Assembly (NCBI GenBank): GCA_022457155.1
Contig: JAJGOT010000201.1
Span: forward strand, 655,001 to 719,000
Direction of reading: 5' to 3'
Source of the DNA: Cladopsammia gracilis
Taxonomy: Eukaryota; Cnidaria; Anthozoa; Scleractinia; Dendrophylliidae
Length of the DNA: 64,000 bases
Part shown: positions 32,575-42,998 of the stretch, one piece after another
Position numbering within the stretch: the stretch's first letter is position 1
Layout: each line of letters begins with the position of its first letter
The notes under the pieces: generated by a model
What the model saw: only the letters and a program-made list of their open reading frames with translations
The model's database searches: none
Told to the model about the DNA's origin: nothing
Position numbers and translations under genes: made by a program

Positions 32575-33115
32575 ACTTTTAGTTGCAAAATTCATTTTGG
32601 ATGCGCTAAGTTTCTGATTTAAGACTTTTCTGGTCGACATTACAGGAAAAGATGTTTGGTTCCAAATGTTAACCTCAAGGTTGTGGTTTTGAGTTGAAAA
32701 CAATTTAATCTAATTAGTTTCTGTTTCTATTTGCACGATTTTTTGTGGAGAATAAAAACAGTTGTTTGAATACTATTAGTTGCAATTTACAAGGAGGCTA
32801 CCAATATTCATTTTACATGCGTTTAGTTTCTGTTAAAGACTTTTCTGGTTGACATTACAGAAACAGGTGGTTCAAAGAATTTTTGTCACTAATTTAATTA
32901 GCTTGTGGTTTGGAGTTAAAAACTATTTAATTTAATTAGTTTGCGGCCAAAGGGAACCATTTCCACGTTTCTTTTGTGAATAATAAAAGCAACTTTTTTA
33001 AAAAAGACTAGAATTTTCAGAAAATAATAATCCTTCAATTTGGATGCATCAAATTTCTGTGCAGAACTCTTCTGGTTGACATTTAATACACTGATTACAG
33101 AAACCAGTTGCTCAT
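32575..33115 (+). repeat. Three diverged tandem units of about 210-230 bp
   Basis: Each unit has gatgc..t(a)agtttctg, gactcttctggttgacatt-like and aataaaa(c)agc blocks, starting at about 32577, 32790 and 33030. Non-coding. Confidence 0.55.
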
Positions 33116-33270
33116 TTCACTGGGGCCGTAGTTTCGTCATAAAATAACTCCGAAGATCCCGTGAAAAAGCTAGCCAAAACTTCCCACCTGTTTTCATACC
33201 CTAACCCTTTAGGCTAGAATACAAAAGCAAACTTTGCATTTTTCCACCTAAATAGAGTTTTGGTCCCAGT

Positions 33271-33509
33271 GGGCCCGTTTCTCGAAAGTCCCGGCAACTT
33301 TTCGGGCCCGCAACTCATATTCAAATCAGAATCTATAAAATGGTGATGCATTTTTAGCCCTCAAACCAGCTCGACTTGTTTTGTCAATTTAGAATTTTAT
33401 TGCTTAGCTTTCAAAATCAACAAAATTTTAATCTTTAATGAATACATTGCGCACATAAGATAGCTTTCCGGGCCCGAAACGTTATCGGGACGTTCGAGAA
33501 ACGGGACGC
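33271..33509. mobile_element. 239 bp MITE with GGGCCCGTTTCTCGAA ends
   Basis: The left end GGGCCCGTTTCTCGAAAGTC and the right end (reverse complement) GCGTCCCGTTTCTCGAACGT pair over about 38 bp, including an inner TTTCGGGCCCG. It lies inside the 5' region of the retrotransposon. Confidence 0.6.
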
Positions 33510-33734
33510 AGTTCGTGATCTTGGTAGTTTTTGGGGGTAGGGGGCGAGCCGGAGGATTTGAAAAACGTATATCTGCAGGCGGTTATTTGTGCTAGTTTTC
33601 TTCCACTGTTTTGTTGCTTTCACCATTTCATGATCATATCATTTAGGGAATTTTCAAAATAGCTCATGCACGCAATGCGTGCCTATGTTTGAGTCACTGC
33701 GGTACGTTCTCTTGATCATGCAGGAGGCCGACGT

Positions 33735-34145
33735 TGTCAGAATTGTCGAGTCGTCAATTGCCCAAGTCTGCTAGCTTCCATGAAGTCCATGCTGGAAAAT
33801 TATTTAACAGATCTCAAGCGTTCCCACGCGGGCACTGCAGATTCCCATCTCAAAGAGATCAAAAAGCTCAAGTTTGACGTGCCGCATTGCTTTAAGAAGA
33901 AAGGAAACGACGACCAATACAAGTTTAATCTTAAAGTCGGTGACGCCATTGAAGAAACTAAAAAAGCTTGTTCCTCCAAACAGCTCGACAAAGTCCACGC
34001 TTCCCTCTAGAAAGGAATATAGACTTAATGATCTTGCGGAGGATTCCGACGACGAGAAAAAGATCATTCGAGCAGAGGCCAGAGCGCCGATCAAGGACAG
34101 GTCCAAGGTGTTGTCAATTCTATTTTTGTTTCTAGTAATCTAAGT
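33735..34145 (+). pseudogene. Gag-like remnant of the tyrosine-recombinase retrotransposon
   Basis: The frame from 33780 gives FKKKGNDDQYKFNLKVGDAI. After a shift the next frame gives YRLNDLAEDSDDEKKIIRAEA. The KKGNxxQYxFN and LA.DSDDEKKI blocks in this order are, from memory, typical of Gag-like proteins of cnidarian DIRS/Ngaro elements. It is broken by at least one frameshift and short of a full Gag. Confidence 0.55.
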
Positions 34146-34249
34146 GACACTTGCGAAGATGAATTTTCAGATTCAAATCTTTCAGCTCCCGCAGTTGAAA
34201 TAAAGTCACTGTCAAATTTTGAGTTTACCTCAGGTGAATCTTATATTCC

Positions 34250-35215
34250 TTAGGTTCGCGGTCGTTTGGCTTTATGTTATGATGAATGGGTGAAATTAGG
34301 AGCTTCAGGGTTTAGATTTAGCGTCGTACGCGACGGTTATAAAATCCCATTTGTGGCTCTCCCACCTCCCAAAGTTAGGTCCAACAATACTTCTGCACTT
34401 TAGGATAGTCATTTTGTTTCAGAGGCTATTTCCGATTTGTTAAAACATAAGTGTATAGAGATTCCGGATCATCAGCCTGACATAGTTAACCCGCTATCCG
34501 TTTCAATACAGCCTTCGATCGGGTAAGCAGTGATTGATTCTCGACTTGAGGCATGTCAATTTGTATGTCTTCTAACGGAGATTTAGATGTTTAAAGACAT
34601 TTCCGTAGCCCTTCAAATTTTCTTTCAAGGGTTTTATCTTTCAAGTTCGATCTTAAGTCTGGGTATCACCATGTCCAAATTTTTCCAGAGCACCGGAAAT
34701 ATTTAGCTTTTTCCTGGGTTTTCGGTGACGGTGTAGTAAAATATTTTCAGTTCACAGTTTTACCTTTTGGCTTGTCATCCGCACCGTATTTATTCACCAA
34801 ATTATTAAGGCCTATTTTGACTTCATGGAGGTGTAAAGGAATTCCCATGGCTATTTTCCTTGACAATGGTTTACGGGGTGGTGTCAGTGCTATCAAAGCA
34901 AAAATTAACAGCTTGACAGTTCGCGCTGATTTGACTAGGTTTGGCTTTCTAATTAACGAAGAGATGTCCCTTTGGGAACCTGCCCAAGTTATAACCTGGC
35001 TCTGCACTGTTTTTGATACCAATCAAGGCTTTATTTCGGTTACCGAACGCAGGATTTCTAAAAGAAAGAGCAGTATTAATTTTATACGTAAGGTTGATTG
35101 TAAGAGCGTCAAAGATCTTGCCTCTGTCGTAGACCAAGTCATTTCGCTCACTCCTTGTGTAGGAAGTGTGGCTAGGATTATGACACGTTCTTTGTATGCT
35201 GATTTTTATGCTGAC
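34250..35215 (+). pseudogene. Reverse transcriptase remnant
   Basis: In order: GYKIPFVALPPP, VNPLSVSIQPS, FDLKSGYHHVQIFPEHRKYL, FQFTVLPFGLSSAPYLFTK and a catalytic box reading FLDNG. Family members have a DD pair here, so one catalytic aspartate is lost. There are several stops and shifts between blocks. The family order and FDLKSGYHH identify a DIRS-class reverse transcriptase. Confidence 0.8.
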
Positions 35216-35515
35216 AGTTCGCGCTGATTTGACTAGGTTTGGCTTTCTAATTAACGAAGAGAAGTCCCTTTGGGAGCCTGCCCAAGTTATTACCTGGCTC
35301 GGCACTGTTTTTGATACCTATCAAGGCTTTATTTCGGTTACCGAACGCAGGATTTCTAAATGAAAGAGCAGTATTAATTTTATACGTAAGGTTTATTGTT
35401 AGAGCGTCAAAGTTAGAGATCTTGCCTCTGTGGTAGGCCAAGTCACAATGATTTCGCTCACTCCTTATGTAGGAAGTGTGGCTAGGATTATGACACGTTC
35501 TTTGCCGTATTCTGC
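34910..35515 (+). repeat. Internal tandem duplication of about 300 bp in the polymerase
   Basis: The segment from cgcgctgatttgactaggtt to tatgacacgttctttg occurs twice (about 34921-35198 and 35220-35503) with a few differences and a small insertion in the second. It duplicates the thumb region of the reverse transcriptase. Confidence 0.8.
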
Positions 35516-36230
35516 TATTAATCAGAAGCTGTCATGGAATTCTGAGATTGTATTAAATAAGGAAGCTTGCGATGAACTAGCATTTCGGAGTGAGAATGTT
35601 GACTCCTTTAATTTTCATTGCCCCTGGGCGCCTTTACAACCGCCTGCTAAGTTTGTCTATTCTGACGAGTCCCGCGATCACGCCTGTAGCGCTTTGATTA
35701 ACAATGAGCACAAGATTTTCCATCAAAATTGGAGTACTGCAGAAAGTTCTAAAAGTTCCACGTGGAGGGAGCTTAGGACCGTAGACCTAGCACTGTCTGC
35801 TTTTGCCCCCGATCTTCATGGCAAAAACGTTGCCTGGTTTACAGACTACACCAGCGTAGTTAGTGTTGTTCACAATGGCAGTAAAGTCACAGAGCTTCAG
35901 TCCCTGGCGCTTTCTATTTTTATGTGTGGGTCCGTTCTGGCATTACCCTTGAAATTAAATGGATCCCTAGGAGCTTTGATTACCAGGCCGATCTTTTGAG
36001 CAGAACCGTCGATTTTGACGATTACACCATCAATGATGACGTTTTTCACATGCTGAATTGTAAATGGGGCCCCCCACTCAGGTTTGCTTGTAGTAATAAC
36101 GCTTTACAATTCTAGAATTTACCATCCTGGCGCCGAAGCGGTGGACGCTTTCACTCAAAACTGGGATTGCGAAAATAATTGGATTCTTCCCCCGCTTTCG
36201 CAAGTTAGTAGGGTTATTGAATTGCTCACG
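35510..36230 (+). pseudogene. RNase H and connection domain remnant
   Basis: LSWNSEIVLNKEACDEL is followed by FVYSDESRDHACSAL (first acid of RNase H), STWRELRTVDLAL (E of the active site), VAWFTDYTSVVSVVHNGSK (D) and, after a shift, KWIPRSFDYQADLLSR. A YHPGAEAVDAFTQNWD stretch follows. It degrades RNA of the RNA/DNA hybrid in live elements; here it is shifted and stopped. Confidence 0.8.
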
Positions 36231-36889
36231 CTAGAGCTTGCAAGGCTGTAGGAACTCTTGTCGTTCCAATGAGGAAGTCATCACATTTTTGGGTGTTACT
36301 ATGTGGCGATGTCAAGCACTGGAATGCGTTTGTACATGATTGGGTGACACTTCCCAAGTTTAAGCATCTATCAGAGGTAAAGCCAAGAACCACGTGTTTG
36401 GTTCAAACGATTTGTCCTTCAGTGTGGTAGCTCTGCGTCTGAATTTTGAGCAATCTAGGAAACAGTCTTTTTCGGGCTTTTGCACCGTTGACGGTGGCAG
36501 TTGTGTACAACGCAACAACTGTTAGGGTCTTTGGAACCCATCATTAGAGAAGTATTTTGATACTTCGGTTTGCCAGTTCATGGCCCTTTGGTTTTATCCA
36601 GTACTCGTTGTTTTTGCCGTAGTTATTATATAAGATTAGGTGAGATGTAAATAAATCAATTGCACTCTACTATTGCTTGCTTTCTATTGTTGTCTCTGAT
36701 TGTTCTCCCCTTTGTTTTCAGACATTTTCAAGGAAGGCATTTGGAAGAAAACAGCAGCTTTAATTGGAGGATCCATGCCTGCAGGGTCTGGCATAAAGGC
36801 TTCAGAAGTCTGTTTTTTCAGCGAGGGCGCCAGCCACCATTGACATCTATCATTGAGCGTTCAAGAAATTAGAAGGACTTTGCTTTCAG

Positions 36890-37745
36890 CAAATTGGAGA
36901 CTCCTTTTCTCCCCGAAAATCCTATTCATGTAGCACTTTGTTTACAGCATTTATTAGAATTCACCAGGTCGATTAGTTCCGTTGATTCTGCTTGTTACGC
37001 CATTAAGTGGGCCCATGAGGTGGCGGGTATGGCCTCTCCTACGGATTATCAATTAGTCTCTAGAGTAGACGAGAGACCCAGCAGGAAAGAGCCCTTAACA
37101 ATTGAAGTCCTTAAAGGTGTCGTGGGAAGGGATGATTCCTCTTACGTTTCTACAGCTTAGGAATGTGGGCCTATATGTGCTGGCTTATGCGAGGTTTTTC
37201 AGATCTGAGGAGGTTCTTCATATTAGAATGATTCATATTTATTTACACGAGGGGTAGATGGTTATCAAAGTGGAAGAAATCAAGACTGACCAGTTCAAAC
37301 AAGGCGACGAGGTCGTTATTGCCCAATCAGGGGTAGGGTCTGCCCAGTTTCCTTACTTAAAGCCTACTCAAGTAAAATATATATCGTCTCTCACTCCAGC
37401 AATTTTATTTTCCGACCTTTAGTTAAACTAAGTCGTCTTATAAGTTGGTCCAAAAGGATAAGCTTATGTCTTACGCAACGTTCAGGGATTAGTTAGCCAA
37501 AAGTCTACAGAATATAGTTCCAGATCCCTCAGTTTATGGGATTCACTCCTTTCGTTCAGGAGGAGCCTCTAAGGCCGCCAACAGCGAGGTTAGTGGTAGA
37601 GTTTTCCAGAGACACGTCAGATGGAAAAGCGTCGCCGCTAAGGACGAGTATATTAAGGACGTCATTTCTTCACGACTTCTAGTTTCTAAGTCTCTAGGCT
37701 TTAGTTCTCTTTCCCGGTCCATCAAGCCCTATACTTTTTCATCTA
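36890..37745 (+). pseudogene. Tyrosine recombinase remnant
   Basis: The core-binding part reads NPIHVALCLQHLLEFTRSIS, then SACYAIKWAHEVAGM. The catalytic part near 37530-37700 reads GIHSFRSGGASKAAN, QRHVRWKS and AKDEYIKDV, i.e. the HxxR, second H/W and Tyr nucleophile pattern of DIRS-class recombinases. Stops at about 37158 and later prevent translation. Confidence 0.8.
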
Positions 37746-37851
37746 GGTTGTAGTATAACGTATTGTTATAGTTCCTGGTGCTCGGCCGAAACCGCCAAAA
37801 TAAACCTAATGGTTTTTGATCATGTTGTTTACTGTGTAGTGGAGCTGAAAT
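37745..37851 (+). repeat. Split direct repeat B1
   Basis: 107 bp matching 38279-38385 with one difference. It abuts A2 without a gap. Confidence 0.85.
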
Positions 37852-38039
37852 ATGGAATTTCTGGCGTTTGAGTGGATACGAATTAGCCGGAAATGGAATA
37901 TTTCTGCGGCACGGGAACAGTGGGGACTGGGACTAGCCCAGTGGAATGAGCACGTGCATAAGGGAGGGTTATATAAGGGATGAATATCACGTGGGATATC
38001 ATTCTAGGCCGACACCTCAGTTTAGCTACCGTTATTTTT
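37852..38039 (+). repeat. Split direct repeat A2
   Basis: 188 bp matching A1, including the TATA box, between B1 and B2. Confidence 0.85.
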
Positions 38040-38278
38040 ATTTTATTTTATTTATTTATTTTACTTTATTTTTAAGTATGTCGTCCCTCGTGTAGCCTCG
38101 TAGGATGGGCTATTTAGAACATGAGCCATGGTTCCTACCCAGATTTCCTGCCGAGTTTTTCCCCACCGGGTTTTTTTTTCCGGCAGGTTTTTTCTGGCCT
38201 CCGTCTGACAGTACTATGTTTGTAAACTGTCGCTCAGCTCTGTATCATGTTAAGTATCGCATACTTGGATGTAATAAG

Positions 38279-38385
38279 AGGTTATAGTATAACGTATTGT
38301 TATAGTTCCTGGTGCTCGGCCGAAACCGCCAAAATAAACCTAATGGTTTTTGATCATGTTGTTTACTGTGTAGTGGAGCTGAAAT
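38279..38385 (+). repeat. Split direct repeat B2, right end of the retrotransposon
   Basis: Second copy of B1. Homology stops at 38385, which defines the element end. Confidence 0.85.
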
Positions 38386-38625
38386 GTTAGTTTCTGTAGT
38401 TTTTGGACATACTCCATCCTGTACTCTTCTAACGCACATTGTTAAAAATATAAAAAATATATATGTTCGTAAAAATATACGTATGTGTTCGTAAAAAACC
38501 GCAATTAATTTCGCTGATAAAACTCAGCCTCATCAGGCAGTATCCGCCATCTTGGATTCAAGACATTGTGCGTTAGAAGAGTACAGGACGGAGTATGTCC
38601 AAAAACTACAGAAATCTTTCTAACT
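38386..38625. mobile_element. Small element with 50 bp inverted ends around a hammerhead-like motif
   Basis: tttctgtagtttttggacat...cttctaacgcaca (about 38390-38436) is repeated inverted at about 38566-38618. Between them lies the motif at 38498-38541. No protein. Confidence 0.55.
38498..38541 (-). ncRNA. Second hammerhead-ribozyme-like motif
   Basis: On the minus strand: ACTGC, CTGATGA, G, GCTGA-GTTTTA-TCAGC (5 bp stem II), GAAA, TTAATT, GCGGT. Stem I ACTGC/GCGGT pairs over 5 bp with one wobble. The cleavage triplet would be ATT, and stem III is the self-complementary TTAA, so a dimer is expected. One unpaired G follows the CTGATGA core. Strong motif order; activity unproven. Confidence 0.55.
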
Positions 38626-38806
38626 CTTTTATCGTTTCGACGAGAGAACTTTCCGAAAAATGTTAGTTTCCTCGCTTGGCTTACTCACGCCTGTTAGGAG
38701 CACATTTGTTTGAACACATTTTCAAACAATGTATCTTTGTACAAATGTATGACTCGAACAAGCTGGTACTTCAATAGAACATGTCTTATAATAGAATATC
38801 TGCATT

Positions 38807-39337
38807 GGCCGTTTTCACACTAGAGACGGACAAATCGTCTGGACGGACAAGTCGTCTCAGACGGACAAGTCGTCTTAGTGTGAAAACGGGACGAACAAAA
38901 TTTTGGACATAAAAGTCGTCTGATTTTGTCCGTCGATTTTGCAGTCTCTTAAGACGATTTTTCGAGGACGATTTGTTCGTCCAGACGGATAAGTCGTCCA
39001 AAGTCCGACTTTGACGGAGACCAGACGAACAAAGACCAGACGAAGACCAGACGAACAAATGGTTGTATCTCGGTCCCAGTACTCGCTAAGGGGAATGGAA
39101 CTAGTAAAGGCAGTGATGGTTTATGGGAAAATCAAAATGGCGGATAGAAAGCAAGGTACCCAAGCCTGTTAGTGCCAGGCCCCTTGCTTTCATAATCGTC
39201 TGTTTGTTCGTTCAGATATGAATTTACGATGACCAACGCAAGGTGAATTGTCCGTCTTGAATTCACATTACACGAATAAATCGTCGGGCGACTTGTCCGT
39301 CCAGCCGATTTGTCCGTCTTCTAGTGTGAAATGGGCC
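38807..39337. mobile_element. 531 bp MITE (ATT duplication)
   Basis: The ends GGCCGTTTTCACACTAGA and TCTAGTGTGAAATGGGCC are inverted. It is flanked by ATT at 38804-38806 and 39338-39340. The inside is full of short ACGGACAAGTCGTC-type repeats in both orientations. Confidence 0.7.
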
Positions 39338-39775
39338 ATTAATACTGTTTTTTGCTGCAATGCGGGTTATTTTGCCCTTAGCCTAACAACAGGCGTGGGC
39401 GTAGGGCTGGGCATTTATTTCTGAGGTGCGCGACTCTATCCACGTTTCGCGCGACTCAGAAAATACGCAGGCTTTTTTTGCCCGCTCGCGGAGCTTCTTG
39501 ACGTTGAAGAATATTCAAACAATATTGGAAAGATATCCGGAAATTATTAGGAAAATATCTTGTAATGTTCAAACATCTTCTGCTACATATTTGCGTCATC
39601 TTCGTTGCGTGATCGTCGTAAATCCCTGCGCGTCTTCTCGGTATAGAATGCGTCTTCTCGGTATATGAAATGGTAAGCGGTCCATCTGATCGGTTAGAAA
39701 CTACCGTAAATAACCCCCTCCTCGTTCAAGCACCCCCCCCCCCCCTCCTTCCCCTCCCCCCGCCCTCACCCCCAA
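39338..39775. other. No gene recognised
   Basis: No supported feature, apart from a C-rich run at about 39731-39770 leading into the microsatellite. Confidence 0.4.
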
Positions 39776-39781
39776 CACACA

Positions 39782-39857
<76 letters not shown>
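39776..39857. repeat. (AC)n microsatellite
   Basis: About 40 AC units. Confidence 0.95.
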
Positions 39858-39861
<4 letters not shown>

Positions 39862-39879
39862 CCCCTTTTCCTTCACAAC

Positions 39880-40027
39880 GAGAACAATGAACTTTAATAA
39901 TATTGTTTCTTCTACTAAGAAGAGAATCGTAATAGTTACCTTACGTTACAAGAAAAAACAAAGAATAAAAAGTATAAGAAACATTGACCCTCGACACGCT
40001 ACCCTCGACCCTCGACCAAAAGATTGA
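39880..40027 (-). repeat. GTCGAGGGT dispersed repeat, copy 2 (inverted)
   Basis: Inverted match to 27925-28115, including the tandem CCTCGACC units at its end. Confidence 0.65.
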
Positions 40028-40584
40028 CTCATTTTCAAACATTTTATTCTTACCTTGTATTGATCATAGTCAAAGTACACAAAGAAAACAACGAAGAAGT
40101 CCTTCCGATTGTCTGTGGCTGTAGATTTGCTATCTCCGAACAGTGGTACTTTTACACGTAAAGAATGGAAACGAAGAAATTGTTGTCCGTGACATCAAGC
40201 GAACCAAACGCGTGGAGGCAAATTCGCATCCAGTTATTATTCAAAACAGCCATTCCAAGTTTAAAATCCAGTTGCCCAGTGGAGCACAATAATCGTGATA
40301 TATACCCGGTCGTTTTGTATTCGTTTTATAAAGGGAATATATTTGATTAGGCAATTATTTTAGTTTATATCTTCCCAACCAGCCGTAACGCGGGCCGTAA
40401 CGGCCATCTTCAATTTAAATTTGAAACCAGAGGCGCGAATTGGAGGAGGAGCCTGGCCTTTTATACCGAAACTTTTGAATGGAATCATTAAAGGACACTG
40501 TCACGAGGGCGCATGCGCGAGTTTTTCTAATCGAAACTTGAAAAGTTTAGCCTAAATTTTTCAAGTTGAACCTTCAATTTCAAA

Positions 40585-40920
40585 ATGGCATCGACTAGTG
40601 GCGGTGGTCACGGTGGAAAACGAAGAAACTCGAGACGAAAATGCATATTTGGTACGCCGAAAAGAGCGATAAAAGAGTGGCTGAAATCCCGTAAACGTGT
40701 TTATTTCGAGGATACAATTTCTAAGTCATGGCATGAAGCGAAATTCATCGCAGACTACGAAACTTGCTCCGATTCTGTCTTCACGGTGCACTTGTTGTCG
40801 CTGGAATATTGCTCACGTCACGAGAAAGCAAAGGATTTTAAAGGGACACCGTCACGAGGACGCATGCGCCAGCTTTTCGAATCGAAACTTGAACAGTTCA
40901 GCCTAAATTTTTCAAGTTGA
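40585..40920 (+). CDS. 111-aa transposon-encoded protein start, first copy
   Basis: True ATG (MASTSGGGHGGKRRNSRRK). A basic N-terminus is followed by KRVYFEDTISKSWHEAKFIA and SDSVFTVHLLSLEY. The last two blocks look like a short conserved helical motif I recall from uncharacterised cnidarian proteins, but I cannot name it. It is probably a first exon or a truncated product of the transposon. Confidence 0.4.
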   Translation: MASTSGGGHGGKRRNSRRKCIFGTPKRAIKEWLKSRKRVYFEDTISKSWHEAKFIADYETCSDSVFTVHLLSLEYCSRHEKAKDFKGTPSRGRMRQLFESKLEQFSLNFSS

Positions 40921-40935
40921 ACCGTCAATTTTAAA

Positions 40936-41172
40936 ATGGCGTCGACTAGTGGCAGCGGTCACGGTGGAAAACGAAGAAACTCGGGACGGAAACGGATATT
41001 TGATACGCCGAAAAGAGCAATGAAAGACTGGTTGAAATCCCATAAACGTGTTTATTTCGAGGATACAATTTCGCAGGCTACGAAACTTGCTCGAATTCTG
41101 TCTTCACGGTGCACTTGTTGTCGCTGCAATATTGCTCACGTCACGAGAAAGCAAAGGATTTTAAATTATTAG
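40936..41172 (+). pseudogene. Duplicated copy of the same reading frame, with a deletion
   Basis: Starts MASTSGSGHGGKRRNSGRK and matches the first copy until FEDTIS. About 27 bases that follow in the first copy are missing here, and the frame changes. It lies in the tandem duplication. Confidence 0.5.
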
Positions 41173-41237
41173 CGGTGTGTGAGTCGGGACGTGACGTGAC
41201 CCTTCAAAGAAAGCTGTATTACACGGCGACCGTTGGA

Positions 41238-41810
41238 AATTTGAGCGCTCACAGGCTTCCCAAGCTACATACGTGGTGTATGCGACAGCTTGTGTATACA
41301 GAGAAATGTATGGGAAAATCACGGATTCTCTAAAATTGGGTAAATAACTATCTATTTTGAAATAAAGTTTACCTACCTCAAATGTGTTGTTAACTTACGT
41401 CTTGTACCGAATTTGAAGCCATTCCGACGCCATTTAGCGAAGTTATTCGAAGTCGTTGTCTCCCCTTCTAAAAAGAAGGAAAGGCAGACCACTGCATCGA
41501 TCGCTGGCCAGAGGTCACTCCACAAATCGCTCTCTCCTCAAAAGGAAAAGTCCCGAATCGCAATAAAACCAACAGTTCCATAGAGCCCAATAAATTTCAC
41601 TCCACATACGTGCGCTTCGGCGGTCGAAAGACTCGTAAAGAACGAGATATTTTGCTTTAAATTCGCCTATTCGGCTTTCCAGATATGCTTGTGACCGACC
41701 TGGCGACAACGGTCGTTGCGCAACGACACGTATCTGGTTTCATCCTCAACTCTGATTGGTCCATTTGAACCAAGTCACGCGCTGACAACACGACCCTCCA
41801 CCGGAGGGAA
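41238..41810 (+). repeat. Left arm of the long inverted repeat
   Basis: Inverted copy of about 41998-42545. The shared blocks include ttgggtaaataactatctat, cgtcttgtaccgaatttgaa and the caacgacacgtatctggttt block near the loop. Confidence 0.8.
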
Positions 41811-41997
41811 AGGTACATTTTGTCACGAATCAAGAGTCACACTAGGACTCAGAATGTTCAACTATTCTTCTGATGGCCGTTGTCGATTCGTACTTAAACT
41901 GGCAATGAGAAATCCGCCAAAGCTTCCATTTCGCATAAAGTGCATCATCTTTTTCAGACACAGGCGACCATCTTTTTCTGTTTACGTTTTTACGTTT

Positions 41998-42545
41998 AGC
42001 GCGTGACTTGGTTCAAATGGACCAATCAGAGTTGAGGATGAAACCAGATACGTGTCGTTGCGCAACGACCGTTGTCGCCAGGTCGGTCACAAGCATATCT
42101 GGAAAGCCGAATAGGCGAATTTAAAGCAAAATATCTCGTTCTTTACGAGTCTTTCGACCGCCGAAGCGCACGTATGTGGAGTGAAATTTATTGGGCTCTA
42201 TGGAACTGTTGGTTTTATTGCGATTCGGTACTTTTCCTTTTGAGGAGAGAGTGATTTGTGGAGTGACCTCTGGCCAGCGATCGATGCAGTGGTCTGCCTT
42301 TCCTTCTTTTTAGAAGGGGAGACAACGACTTCGAATAACTTCGCTAAATGGCGTCGGAATGGCTTCAAATTCGGTACAAGATGCACGTAAACAACACATT
42401 TGAGGTAGGTAAACTTTATTTCAAAATAGATAGTTATTTACCCAATTTTAGAGAATCCGTGATTTTCCCATACATTTCTCTGTATACACAAGCTGTCGCA
42501 TACACCACATATGTAGCTTGGGAAGCCTGTGGAGCGCTTTATAAA
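41998..42545 (-). repeat. Right arm of the long inverted repeat
   Basis: See the left arm. Few differences are visible, so the arms are young or being homogenised. Confidence 0.8.
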
Positions 42546-42998
42546 ACGTTGTATGGGGAAAAAATAACGTAGATTTCGAACGGAAAACAAAACGAAATTT
42601 AGACATTAATTCAATGAAGCAACACTACAAAACTCGCCTCTGGCGAATTCCTTTGTCCTTTAGGGTTTTTATTTGTCGCCAATGTTTTCCCTTCATGACA
42701 GTCACGGAGTCAAGGCAAAACACTCGGTTTGAGATCAACTTCCACTCGGAGGCGATTTGCGTCCCAAAAATCCAACCGATCGGCTATTTTTTCAGTCACA
42801 GTTAAAGAACTCTTTCCCTTCTACCACAAACTACCATAAAAGATGTCTGTTTTCTTTTTTTAAATAATCGCATATGACGCTGAAAATGAGCATTTTCTGC
42901 CACCGATTCCAAGATCCATAATGTCGGCCAAATGTTTTCAAGTAGACCGGAAGTTAGCCTGGGCCGCGCATGCGAATCCGTGACAGTGTCCCTTTTAA

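Larger units (their letters stand above)
31372..38385 (+). mobile_element. Tyrosine-recombinase retrotransposon (Ngaro/PAT type), degenerate
   Basis: Split direct repeats in the order A1 (31372-31559), coding region, B1 (37745-37851), A2 (37852-38039 and on), B2 (38279-38385). This is the arrangement that defines Ngaro/PAT-type elements. Fragments in family order are Gag-like, reverse transcriptase, RNase H, then tyrosine recombinase, all on the plus strand with many stops and shifts. The repeats are still about 98% alike (four differences in A1/A2, one in B1/B2), suggesting modest age. Such elements replicate through a circular intermediate integrated by the recombinase and leave no target duplication, and none is seen. 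About 240 bp of A2 have no partner after A1. Confidence 0.8.
40492..42994. mobile_element. 2.5 kb TTAA-flanked transposon (Kolobok-like) with long inverted arms
   Basis: The ends aggacactgtcacg and cgtgacagtgtccctt are inverted. TTAA flanks at 40488-40491 and 42995-42998. TTAA duplications are the signature of Kolobok and piggyBac; a Kolobok-like origin is inferred. The left end with its reading frame is tandemly duplicated (about 40492-40840 and 40841-41170). Two arms of over 500 bp (about 41238-41810 and 41998-42545) are inverted copies around a 190 bp loop. No full transposase. Confidence 0.7.

Noticed and set aside
39670..39897. Open frame of repeated Thr-His.
   Set aside because: Translation of the (AC)n microsatellite.
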